The notes under the pieces: generated by a model
Seen by the model: the letters and a program-made list of their open reading frames with translations, nothing else
What the model was told of the DNA's origin: nothing
Databases searched by the model: none
In this document: one piece after another, positions 53,843-64,000 of the stretch
How the letters are laid out: every line of letters begins with the position of its first letter
Position numbering within the stretch: the stretch's first letter is position 1
Assembly (NCBI GenBank): GCA_001936135.1
Contig: CP012818.1
Coordinates: forward strand, 1,736,001-1,800,000
Source: Saccharomycopsis fibuligera x Saccharomycopsis cf. fibuligera
Lineage: Eukaryota; Ascomycota; Saccharomycetes; Ascoideales; Saccharomycopsidaceae
Direction: 5' to 3'
DNA: 64,000 bases
Position numbers and translations under genes: made by a program

Positions 53843-56800
53843 AGCTATGCGGCTGAAAATAATAAGCGCTCCCACATCCTACACGGCTGGCATACGCCAC
53901 TCCAGCACGGCCTCTTCTTACTCCGTGCAGCACAGTTCTGCTCAACTCAGCTTCAGGGCAAGTCAAACTTAACTCCCAACGCTTGCCGTTTAACGCGGCC
54001 GTGCAGTTTCTTGCCAGCCAATTTATCAACCCGTCGACCTTCCGACCACCGACAATCGCAAGACATGGCTATGTCCTGCTCTTTCATCCTTTTCTTGTGT
54101 TCCTTGAGGGCCTTTGAGCCGTTGCGATGCGCAATGTGTTGCTCTCGTAAATGTCTGGATAAGAAAGCCCATTTTTCTCGGACTTTTGAAACATGCGTGA
54201 TGCTCGTTGAGTTTGTCCTATTGTCTCTGCAAGAATTGACAGATAACCGGTTCCGCTCTATTGTTCAAGCATTTCGATACTGGTTCTACTCTTACTATTA
54301 TTGTCTGGTAGAGTACTGGCACTGGCACGCACCGTGTGGCGGCCTTGACAACAGACAAACCTTGCACAATTTTTTGGAAGATCAGGAAACAGAAATTTGG
54401 ACGCCAGTTTGCTCAAATTCAGCCATCGAGCCAACTTGAATTTCCGATGAAAAGCGAGTAGAGCAAAGGGGGGAAAAAAATAAAAAAAAAAAGTAAAACG
54501 TGTAAATTACGCCAACTTGGATCTAAAGAGTCAGCGCTATAGCTGATTGGATACTTTGAGAAGTTAACATTTGGCTATGGAAGCTGGCAGTACAAGAGCG
54601 ACGCGTTGGTTTGGCTTTTCAGAACTGAAGCTATTGCAAGTCAACAACAGCCAAGAGTTATTCAAGATAGGAACTGGTGCTTACATTGACGTAAAAGCGT
54701 GTATTCACACCTCGTCCGTTTTCGGCCACTTCATATGATCAACGCGAGCTTTGCTGTTATGCTTCTAGAGCCTTATGTGTACATTTGGTGCTGCCTGGGG
54801 GTTTTCTAATTGCCGTTATTGGTGGGTTCTGATGGCGATTGTATTCATAGGTTCCCGTGTCTGGCAATTTAGGCAAGAAAAAGATGACCATTATTATACT
54901 CATTCATATGCACCCCAGACCATATCCCAAATATCAAATTGCAAATCGCAATTGCTTTCAAATCTGAGGTCTGATTACTCGCAATCTAATAGTTACGATG
55001 TATAAACCGCTAATAGCCTTTGAGCAATATACTTAACATGGCAGTAGCGGAAAGACGCACCAACCCACGAGCTCGGAAACCCTCTTTTTGCATGTGCTTG
55101 TTGCTTGGAAAACCAAATACGGTTAACCAGAAAGGCTGCTGAGTCACTTTCCCCCAATATCCGTCTTTGTCAGCTGCCCTCTGTCTAGTGCAGCGCTCTT
55201 TCTTTACTGTCAAAAATGGACTTTAGCTGGAAACGACGTTTTTGGCCAGCTCCAGATAATGTACATGTTATCGACATCAAACTTTTTGAAACGTACCCGC
55301 TGCCTGACGCTAAGATGTAACTTGGGGGTGAAACGGGGTGCCCGTCGGAACGAAATAACGGGATCAAAGAAATGCGCTGCTCAAAACTACACCAGTGTCC
55401 TAGCAGTTCTGTGATTGGTTTCCCGCGGGTAAATAGCGCTTATTGCATCTTCCGCACTCACTCTGTACTGCCTGTGGCCATAGTAGTAGCCAATCACTTT
55501 GAAGCCGATGATGATATTACAAGCTGAGAAAAACGGGCCTTTGCAAATGCCAGAACTCCAACCATTTCGTATTTGACGAAGACTCAGAAAGAGTCGAAGA
55601 TCTCTGCAGCGACCGATGGTGCTTTTCTTTCATTGATGCATATGTGCAGGTAAGTAAAACCTGTCAATCGGGCCGCAACAGACCAATGAGAGCGCAGGTA
55701 AAGTAAGCAAGATGGTGGCTGCTTATTAGCCTTCTTTATTTTTTTTTTTTTTTCAGATTAATAATTCTTGTTGCATGCTGCCGTCGGTCTACATATACCC
55801 TTTGGAGAATTACTAAGTATTCTGTTAGCCAGAGTTAGCAACTTAGATATTAGGTGAGTAGCATGCTGCCTACTATTTATATAGTTATATGGCTGCACTA
55901 AGAGTAAGAATGCAAATAAACACAGCCACAGTCGTATCCATATATATGCTACTGCTAAATCACATATTCTTTGCTTGGTCTTAGCGAAGCGCTTAACGGC
56001 GAAAAACTTTCTGTTTTTGGTTAATTTCCGAGAATGAGCGGATAAAATTAGCATCAATTCCTGGAGTAAGCATTGCGCAGCATGTTACAGCATAGCACCG
56101 GAATACGCGTGGCGATGGGCTTTGCAAGAAAAGAAGGCCTCAAACACCCCAAGTAATAGATTTGTAACCTCAAGTAAACATCACCGATGGAAGAAGCTAA
56201 ATTTTGGGAAACTGAAATGGTTTGGATTGAAAAAATGTAGTCAAATGCTTGCCGAAAGCAAAAATCACCGAGAGTGGGTCGCACCGCAATCGCGGATTTG
56301 TATGTTGCCATCAAGGTTGCGTGCATCCACACCAAAACGGCGCATGCATGCTTTTTTTTTTGGCCTTTTGCTGCTTCTTGATTTTCGATTTTCAGCTAAT
56401 AAAAAAGTCATACACAAGTAACTTAAATACCAGCAAAATCCGAAGGTTCCTGTTGTAAGTAATTCAGCGAATAAAAAGTCTTTTCTGTTCTTGTTTTCAT
56501 AGTTTTTTGTTTTCTCCCACCCATCATACATATCTGGTTTTGTGTTGGACTCCTGCCAAGATAACACCGATCCAGTCTAATTAACTATAAGCCACCGCCG
56601 CTACACAGTTCCCCAGTTTACAATTCTATAGTATATTGACCACCGCGGCTATATCCGTTCTGGAACCCTAGACCATTACAAAGCAAGCTATTGTATATAC
56701 ACAATCTGTGCTCAACAACTCCGCCTATTCAAACAGCACATAAACGAGGAAAGCTTATCGAAAACAACGTTGCTCTCCAACGTCTCTTTATCTGATTTTG

Positions 56801-57244
56801 AAGCCTTGCCATTTATACTCTGTGTCTGTTACAAAACAACACCGCAAGAGAGCAAGAGTTTGTGTATTTTCCCTAGGGCGTGCGCAATTGCTGAAGTGCA
56901 TTTTTCTGCAGTCTGCTGTTACTCCACTTTGCATATGGCAATACGTCATTATCGGCAGCAAAAGTTTCTCAATCACTTTGTCTATTAATATAATTTGCTC
57001 GACATCGCCACTACCAGCCGAGTTTATAAAAAAGCTTTTGTTTAATTACCTTTTTTAAAAAAACATTTGACCTTTGTTGTTTTCATGTTTCTGATCTGAC
57101 TATTTTTATTATTTGAAAACTATCTCAAGAAATACAACCGCCCATATAATTTTCACAAGCAGCTGCATACATACAGTACAGTCTCAAGTTATTTGGATCA
57201 ATTTCCCCTCACAAACTAACATCACCAATCATAACAAATATAAG

Positions 57245-59158
57245 ATGTCTGGCGATTTCATAAAAACTTTTCATGATATACCACCGCCCCTGCCACCACA
57301 ATACACCGAATATGATGAGCTTATCAGTGATTCGCTTCCAAGTTATAAGCCGTCCACTAACATCTACACAATAGCATACAAAAAGACAGAACTAGTATCG
57401 CCTTTCCATGTTGCCAAAACGAGATGCTGGAAACCAGTTATTGTTAACTTGAATTCCACTCAACTAAATTTTTACTCTTTCCAATGCTCTAGAATCGAAA
57501 GTTTCTTTGATTTTTTCTTCAAAAAAATAGATTTGAATGTCGAAGAGCAATATGCTAAAGAACAACAACACTTGGTTGCCATTGATGATGAATTGGATGC
57601 ATGGGGCGGTAGTGCATCCTCGGGATCCGGATCTGCTGGAGTTAAAAATCTTTTGAAAACGACTAGCAACCTTCTCAACGGCAAATTCGATGATCGTGTA
57701 GTAAGAAGCAAAACCAAGTCCTTGTTGGAAATTTTCAATATTATTGCCAACATTTTCAAAATTACCGAACATGAATCCAATATCTTGACAAAGTTGGTTT
57801 TTGGTGATTGCAAAGATGTTTTTGAAGAAGAAGTCAGTTCCATTATTGGTACTTTAGATTCATCATACACTTTGCAAAGCGCCACCATAGGAAAAGCTTC
57901 GGATTACAAGAAGAAAAACTTTGTGCTCAGATTTAGAATTGAGTTGGATCAACTTTTGGTGAAATTTGTAAATTTACAAAAATTGGTTGACTGGTACAGT
58001 TTAGTATCGAACGCAGTTCAGATATCTTTGCCAATCGAACAGCGCTATATTGAGCGCAGCAAAACAATACCAAGAAGAATAGCCAGAAGAAGAATGGCCA
58101 GTGAGTTTTTCAACGTGTTGGATCAAACAAGTTATCGTCCTAGAAGAGGAAGTGATACCTCTTTGGATTCACATTATAACTTACTTTTCTCTGACCCTCG
58201 TTTAGGGGAAACAGAAAGTGAAGATGAAAATATAGAATTGAACAAAAACAACTATTACCCAATCAATATTATAGAATCAATGGATTTTTACCACAAGAAC
58301 TTGAAGAATTTTAATTTTTTCAGACCTAATATCAGACGTTTCCGCCAAGCTTCGCAAGACTCTTCTTTCTCTATAGGTAACTTGGATAAGCGAAGATTTT
58401 CGAACATGAGTGAAGAGACCAATAGGTCCGGTGAGAGCCGCTTATCGTTGGGAAGCTCTGCATGTACTGAGCAATCATCAATTGAAACAAGCAACTCTAA
58501 TAGCGACACCGCTTTTGCTGATACTGGTGTCAACTATGACCATATCAATGAGTGTGAGTTGTTTGATATAATGTATGGTTATAAATGTATTAAATCCTTA
58601 AAAACTTCTGATAAATGGGCAGATTGTTTCGTTGTGTTGTCAAGTCGTGAAACGGAGGGAAAAGATGATGATAATGATGTCGAAGAAGATGAAAAACTAA
58701 AACCGGAACATATATATAGCAAAAAGAAGAATTTTTTCAGCAAATTAAGAAGATCAAGTAGAAGCGGAGAACATGAAAGTCCAAGTCTTTCTAAGTATGG
58801 CATTCAGCTTTTCTACTCCGCATTCACAAAACAAAGCGCAACTGAGGTACTATCGGAAAATGGTTTGGAAACCTATGAAGAGTTTGAAGCACTTGAAGAG
58901 CTTAATGCAGAATTTTTTAAAAAAGTGTTGAGCTCAGCGGAATTAGTAAAGCCCGAAGTTCAAACATCCACAAAAAAACTTATTTTTGTTGACAGTTATT
59001 CTATAATAAAATTTTTGAAATATTTTAAAGCTCACAAGTTAGCTTTTTTGAAAGACACTAATGCCAATGAAAAAGATGTTCATAAAGGTAATAACTCTGA
59101 TGATTCTTTTTGCAAAAAATTCATGCTTGTGGAAGATGGTTTGGTAGGCTGGTTCTAA
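57245..59158 (+). CDS. Fungal PH-domain protein (YHR131C/YNL144C-like)
   Basis: A 637-residue protein. The frame extends to a non-ATG codon at 57113, but the first suitable ATG is 57245 (MSGDFIKTFHD) with A/G-rich context. A PH domain is split by a low-complexity insert: first strands at ~40-80 (IAYKKTELVSPF...CWKPVIVNLNSTQLNFYSF) and the closing part at ~205-262 (SYTLQSATIGKASDYKKK, FVLRFRIELDQLLVKF, LQKLVDWYSLVSNAVQISLPIE). A basic linker (IPRRIARRRMAS) follows, a hallmark of the yeast Yhr131c/Ynl144c group. The C-terminus has a second conserved piece 'MYGYKCIKSLKTSDKWADCFVVL'. It probably binds membranes through phosphoinositides (inference). Function in yeast is not established. Confidence 0.83.
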   Translation: MSGDFIKTFHDIPPPLPPQYTEYDELISDSLPSYKPSTNIYTIAYKKTELVSPFHVAKTRCWKPVIVNLNSTQLNFYSFQCSRIESFFDFFFKKIDLNVEEQYAKEQQHLVAIDDELDAWGGSASSGSGSAGVKNLLKTTSNLLNGKFDDRVVRSKTKSLLEIFNIIANIFKITEHESNILTKLVFGDCKDVFEEEVSSIIGTLDSSYTLQSATIGKASDYKKKNFVLRFRIELDQLLVKFVNLQKLVDWYSLVSNAVQISLPIEQRYIERSKTIPRRIARRRMASEFFNVLDQTSYRPRRGSDTSLDSHYNLLFSDPRLGETESEDENIELNKNNYYPINIIESMDFYHKNLKNFNFFRPNIRRFRQASQDSSFSIGNLDKRRFSNMSEETNRSGESRLSLGSSACTEQSSIETSNSNSDTAFADTGVNYDHINECELFDIMYGYKCIKSLKTSDKWADCFVVLSSRETEGKDDDNDVEEDEKLKPEHIYSKKKNFFSKLRRSSRSGEHESPSLSKYGIQLFYSAFTKQSATEVLSENGLETYEEFEALEELNAEFFKKVLSSAELVKPEVQTSTKKLIFVDSYSIIKFLKYFKAHKLAFLKDTNANEKDVHKGNNSDDSFCKKFMLVEDGLVGWF

Positions 59159-59719
59159 GTTCATTTCTTTTTTTCTTTAAATATTGTCGATTTTGATTTG
59201 CCACTGTCAGTAGTTCTGGGATGTTTATCCTATTATTGTCACTTACTTTCATTAATTTTGTATTATTACCAGTATATTGCTTCTTTTTTTGATTTGCATT
59301 TGTTTCTTGATTTATGTTTATTCTTCAACAAATATATTCTCAATACTTTTATTACCCTTTCAAATAAGCCAACATTGGAACTTTTAATAAATGAATGTCA
59401 AGAACGCGGAGTTTAACTCTGTACGTACCTTGGATCTAACTGACGTAGTTTATGCATGTTATGTAGCCCGCGCGCGAGATGAATTTCTGCATTTTGAGAA
59501 AAACAAGAAAAATGATCGAGATCTGAAAATAAAAAAACACTGATACTTCAACATCTTATAAGAAAGCAAGTGCTTTTGAACAACTGTATAGCGTCAACCC
59601 ATTATTATTTTATTAATAACATTAATTTTGTTTTTCACTACCAATATCTTGCTTAGCTTGTTTGTATTACGGTCTTTCACAGAGACATAATAGAAACTCG
59701 TCAATAAGCAAAAGCAAAA
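59159..59719. other. Intergenic: PH gene 3' flank and MAD1 promoter
   Basis: AT-rich, tandem plus-strand genes on either side. No ORF or RNA gene is seen. Confidence 0.5.
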
Positions 59720-60950
59720 ATGACAACCGCCGCACAGATATCGTCATTACAATACAGGATCAAGACCCTAGAAAATGAAAATAAACTACTTGACATATCT
59801 AAAACCAATGAAGTCGCCCAAATAAACAAAAAATATTTAAATTTACACAAAGAATACCAGGAAATCTCTACAACACAAACATTCCTTTACCATGAGAACA
59901 CGAAACTTCAAGAGAAACTTAAACAATTAGAATCTCAACGTTCGGCAGAAAACAGCACCAAGGAAATACAAATAAAACAGCTAAATTTGATAATTGATCA
60001 ACTTAAAGAAAATACTATTGGCAAAGATTATGAGATTGATAGCTTGAAAAATACAAATCGTACGCTAATGACAAAAATCAGCGTGTTCGAAAATGACAAG
60101 AAGGAATTTAGACAGGAGGTGCAAGGTAGGCTTAAAGTATTACTTGATGAGAATGGGCAATTACTCAAGCAGGTAAATGAATTAAAGAAGTTATTACAAA
60201 ACCAGCAACAGACTAATGGTGGTAATGACAGCAATGTTGATCGTAGCAGCGGGTGGAGTTTGGAAGATGTTAGAGTTCTAAACCAAAACTTGACCACACA
60301 AATAAATGAAAATAATCAACTCAAGTCGCAACTTATGACAAAAACTTTAGAAAACAGTGAATTGAAAGCGGATGCAATGTTGATTAAGTTATTTGAAGAA
60401 GACAAAAAAACGTTACAGAAAAGAATTGACTATTTTGAGAGCACGTTAAGTGAGCAAAGTTTACAGCTATCTGATTTGATTTCAGAAAATGAAGAATTGA
60501 AATTGGATAAGCAAAAGTTTGTGGCATTATTGGATAATTTTGAAAGTAATGTTGATAAAAATGCAGATGAAAAGCACACAACAAAGTCAAAAAGTAAATT
60601 GACGGCATTTGTCGAGCAATACAATAGTGCTTCTTTCAATTTCAAGCAACTACAATCCAAAGTGGAATTATTGAATAATGAATTGCAAACATTCAAGACA
60701 ATAAATGAGTCTCAAGCATTACGCATTAATGAGCTTAACATTGAAAATAATAAATTGGAAAAGATTTATCAATTAGCTAAACAGCATAATGCTGATTTGA
60801 ACAATGAGAAGTTGCTACTCTCTGGGCAAGTATATCAATTAACGAAAAGGATACAATCATTAGAAGAATTTTCACAAAATCTTCAACAATTTCAAGAAGT
60901 ACATAGAAACCAGTCGGCTTCAGCAGCTCAAGAGGAGCTACAGCTTCCTG

Positions 60951-60991
<41 letters not shown>

Positions 60992-62182
60992 CCAACGGTA
61001 ACTAAAGAAGAACTTGAAGCAAAAACTAAGCAAATTGAGCAACTAGAAAAGGTATTAAATGCCTACGAAACAGAAATACAAAACCAAAAGCAAATAGCAA
61101 CAGTAGATAATCTGAGTAAGCGGAAAAAATTGAACGACGGCCAACCTTCCATGCTGTCTGCTAATAAGTCTGATGATACTTTGTTCAACGAATATCATGA
61201 CGAAATCCTCACGCTTCGGAAACAGCTACTTGATGCTGAAACATCAGCTAAGCTGTTGTCTAGCGAGATTAAAAATATACAATTGCGCAACAAAGAATTA
61301 CAAAGCTATATTGAAGAAGAAACTTTTTCGCCCAAAAAATTGGAGAAACGCAAACAGGAAAGAATTTTGCAGTTATTTCGCAATCCAACTTTGGATTACC
61401 AAAAGATCAAGACAGAAACTTTGAGGGCCTTAAGTAAAGAAAACAAAGATTTACTTAGGCTTGTTGACAAGTTACAAGAAAAGGAAAAATCCAAAACTAC
61501 AAAAATAGCTGGGGAAAATTCAATATTTGCTGGAGAGCAGAATACTAAAATAATACCAAGATCAGTGTTGGATAGGTATATGGTGGAGGTGAACACCAGC
61601 GAGCAAGAATTAGAAAAATTAAACAAAAAGCTTGACAGATTGAAGAAAGCTTATAATAAAAAGAGCGCTGAGTATTTGTCTACAATTACTTTGCTTTTTG
61701 GTTACAACATTGAATTTTTCGAAAATTCCAAGAAGATCAAAATTAAGTCCAAGTTTACCAAGCGCAAGTCTTTGCAAAGCAGTAGCAGTAGCAGCAGCAG
61801 TAGCAGCAGCATTAATGGTCACAACTCTTCTGATAACGTTACTAGTGGTTCCGATGACTCTTCCGCCCGCACGGATAATTCTTCCATTGCTAAAGATCAC
61901 AATGACAATGAAAACACTGCAGCAGAAGATCACAACTATCTAGTAATTGATCTTTACAATAAGTCATTACAGATCTCTAATGAGGCTAGTGAAGCATTTC
62001 ATCAAAAATGTGAAAGTTTAATCAGTTATTGGGTGCGCGCAAAGGGAGAAATCCCATGTTTTTTAGCAGCATTGAATTTGGAGTTATTTGAAGGATATGA
62101 TGACGATAAACATAAAAGTTCAGCGGTGGTTTCTGGAGGCGATCGTGGAGCCGCAGTGGCTGTAGCAACTGTTAGCACATAA
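59720..62182 (+). CDS. MAD1: Spindle assembly checkpoint protein Mad1
   Basis: Coiled-coil scaffold at unattached kinetochores and nuclear pores that recruits and converts Mad2. It has 820 residues. About 1-620 is almost continuous heptad-rich helix (e.g. IKTLENENKLLDISK), broken by a Gln run (~413-427, CAA codons). Features near the C-terminus are characteristic: 'IIPRSVLDRYMVEV', the RLK motif in 'RLKKAYNKKSAEY' (~640-652), 'LLFGYNIEFFENSKKIKIKS' and the terminal 'NKSLQISNEASEAFHQKCES...IPCFLAALNLELFEGYDD'. The RWD-like C-terminal domain carries a ~55-residue Ser/Asn/Asp insert (from ~686). The start is the ATG at 59720. Confidence 0.94.
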
Positions 62183-62378
62183 TGTTGGTATAAAGTAACT
62201 GTTTTAAATATATATATAAGGCTATAGGATGCTGAATAATGACAAGAAATGTTTCTGTGAAGATTTCTGCCAATAAAATGTTTTGTCAAAGGGTGTTTTC
62301 TTTTTGCCTTGGTTGAGTGTAGATTAAAACTGCAGTTGTTGAAATCACAAATGGCTAATTTCAGTGGCTCTCATTTCA

Positions 62379-62383
<5 letters not shown>

Positions 62384-62420
<37 letters not shown>
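62384..62420. repeat. T37 homopolymer
   Basis: Uninterrupted T run downstream of MAD1. Confidence 0.9.
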
Positions 62421-62422
<2 letters not shown>

Positions 62423-62711
62423 CAACCACTTTGCTTTTTAATATATCACAGAGCTGGAATGTGCGTTATATATACTGTAGCAAATTTGAAAATCAATATA
62501 CATGTATACAAGCACTGAAGCTGTATATACATTACTACCATCGTTTAGCTCTACTGTATACAATAAATTCAAGCTCACTAGCTCGGCCCGTATCACCCGC
62601 GCGGCGCACTCGTATGCACCAAGAGTCTGTGACGATTAACTGTGACCGACGCGTAGAAAATTAACCAGCTTGGCAGACGGTACTAATGGCACAGGCAGTA
62701 TTACGCGGGAT

Positions 62712-62737
62712 AATATATATATATATATATATATATA
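62712..62737. repeat. TA dinucleotide microsatellite
   Basis: About 13 TA units, followed by CATAGATATATAT. Confidence 0.9.
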
Positions 62738-63517
62738 CATAGATATATATTTCAAAACACCTTCTATGTTAGAGTAATAGCAAAGAGACTTGTCTGTAAT
62801 GTCATGTGTGAAAATTGCTGGTCAAAAGAATATATATACTATATAGGAGTTTCACACGCACAATTACAATTTTCGGGGAGTTTGAGATAGTTTTGACAGC
62901 TTCGGAGATTAAGTGTTGTCTCCGAGGAGCCGCAAAGAATGCTTCATAATCAGAAAGTCAATATCGTTAATGCTACGAATAAATACATAACCAGTGAACA
63001 AAACATAAAAAAGGTTAGGGAACAATCATTGCAAATAGTAATACTGATATTTGTAACTCAACCAATTGTAGCTGCTAAGTTATAATTTGTAGTTGGTGTA
63101 GATTGCAAAAAAGTGTACTATCAGCTGCTCTGGATGAAGCTTCCGATGCAGTTGCTCCGCCTGTGCCGCTGCCGCTTGGAGAAACCACACCAGTGATAGG
63201 GAGCAACCTTGGTAGAAATAGTCACTGGCCCGCCCTTCATAGCAATATTTTGTTGTCTTTTTACTTTTACTTTTTTGTTATTGGTTAGCTTTGAACTTTC
63301 AAGTACTTCAATATTTTCTTTTCTTTTCCATTGCCTTTGGGTTTATTTTCTTTCTTTATCTTCACTCAAGATATAGTCGAGTCCATATTCTACTTCTTCC
63401 CCTTTCTTATTTCTACAATTTTGGTTTTACTAGATTCCCATTTACTTCGAATACTCTATCCCCTTTGAGGAAACATATAAAAGAAACCCCCCAAAAACAT
63501 CAGTCGTCTTACACTAA

Positions 63518-64000
63518 ATGTCTGCTCCTACTCAAAAAGGCCGCACAATTCCATTGTACTCCCCTGAGTACTTTTATACATGTACGTTGGGCGGTATTCT
63601 TGCCTGTGGTCCCACACATTCTTTCGTCACTCCACTAGATTTAGTCAAATGCCGTCGTCAAGTTGATTCTTCATTGTACAAAAGCAACATCCAGGGTTGG
63701 AGAGCTATCATTAAGGCTGAAGGATTAGGCGGCATCTGGACCGGTGTTGGTGCTACTTTTATTGGTTATTCGTTCCAAGGTGCTGGTAAGTATGGTCTTT
63801 ATGAATTGTTCAAGTACAAGTACGGTCAATTAGTTGGTAAAGATATTGCTGATAAATACAAGACTACGTTATATTTGACTGCTTCAGCTAGTGCTGAATT
63901 CTTTGCTGATATTGCCTTGTGTCCATGGGAGGCCATTAAAGTCAAGACTCAAACTACTATTCCTCCATACGCTACAGGTGTACTTGATGGATGGAAGAAA
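63518..64000 (+). CDS. MIR1: Mitochondrial phosphate carrier Mir1 (partial, N-terminal 161 residues)
   Basis: Inner-membrane SLC25 carrier importing phosphate for ATP synthesis. It begins [20 protein letters not shown] after the ATG at 63518, a position with A at -3. The first carrier repeat has the signature PLDLVKCR (39-46) after 'CGPTHSFVT', diagnostic of phosphate carriers. '[28 protein letters not shown]' and the second repeat '[19 protein letters not shown]' follow. The frame stays open to the window edge; about half of the ~310-residue family length is present. CTG is avoided. Confidence 0.95.
   Translation, partial: MSAPTQKGRTIPLYSPEYFYTCTLGGILACGPTHSFVTPLDLVKCRRQVDSSLYKSNIQGWRAIIKAEGLGGIWTGVGATFIGYSFQGAGKYGLYELFKYKYGQLVGKDIADKYKTTLYLTASASAEFFADIALCPWEAIKVKTQTTIPPYATGVLDGWKK

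Larger units (their letters stand above)
50544..57244. other. 6.7 kb divergent promoter region (Rgc1-like / PH protein)
   Basis: No supported gene. 50544-52500 is GC-rich with many short tandem arrays. At 52696-52724 is a T29 run. 53740-53842 is TA/CATA-rich. 53850-57240 is of mixed composition. The many 60-200-codon frames overlap on both strands and none shows a domain. Confidence 0.5.
62183..63517. other. Intergenic: MAD1 3' flank and MIR1 promoter, 1.3 kb
   Basis: It has a T37 run (62384-62420) and a TA microsatellite (62712-62737). Its right end is T/C-rich, as in strong yeast promoters, with TATAAAAG at 63476-63483, only 34 nt before the ATG and so of doubtful use. No ORF with coding features. 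Confidence 0.5.

Noticed and set aside
57113-57244. N-terminal extension of the PH protein
   Set aside because: The frame opens at a non-ATG codon. The ATG at 57245 has good context and starts the conserved part.

Overview
The window is nuclear DNA of a budding yeast (Saccharomycotina), most likely from the CTG-Ser1 clade (Candida/Lodderomyces group). The support is as follows. Genes are mostly intronless. The introns that do occur have GTATGT-type donors and TACTAAC-like branch sites. Asn-, Ser- and Gln-rich tracts are common, and the gene set is typical of yeast. In the ASG1 homologue a CTG codon falls where related factors carry serine. I lean towards Lodderomyces elongisporus or a close relative because of the long intergenic regions and many homopolymers, but this is an inference. 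Conceptual leucines encoded by CTG may therefore be serines.

Layout, left to right. 1-110 is the 3' end of an unknown gene. Next come TRS20 (minus, one intron, TRAPP subunit), a 974-residue Mtc4-like protein with a hydrophobic C-terminus (minus), RSM22 (plus, mitoribosome assembly) and two low-complexity proteins of unknown function (8636-10414 plus, 12188-14215 minus). ASG1 follows (minus, Zn2Cys6 regulator with an intron inside the zinc cluster), divergent from LCB3 (plus, sphingoid-base phosphate phosphatase). An 8.2 kb ORF-poor stretch, partly GC-rich, leads to the G1 cyclin CLN3 (plus). After another 5.4 kb gap comes a two-exon gene for a DAHP-synthase-like protein that has lost its catalytic residues (plus). 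It converges on a bifunctional PFK-2/FBPase-2 family gene (minus). A 4.5 kb gap precedes an Rgc1/Ask10-family PH protein (minus). That gene is divergent, across 6.7 kb, from a second PH-domain protein (plus). MAD1 (plus, spindle checkpoint) and the first half of MIR1 (plus, mitochondrial phosphate carrier) close the window.

The genes do not form a pathway cluster; this is ordinary eukaryotic gene order. The unusual material is: (i) the DAHP synthase pseudoenzyme with a charged C-terminal tail; (ii) an Rsm22 that seems to lack most of the cysteines used for an iron-sulfur cluster in its relatives; (iii) very long intergenic regions, several richer in G+C than the genes, with microsatellites, palindromes and homopolymers; (iv) possible uORF control of CLN3 and ASG1. 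I saw no tRNA, rRNA, transposon, CRISPR array or virus-derived gene.
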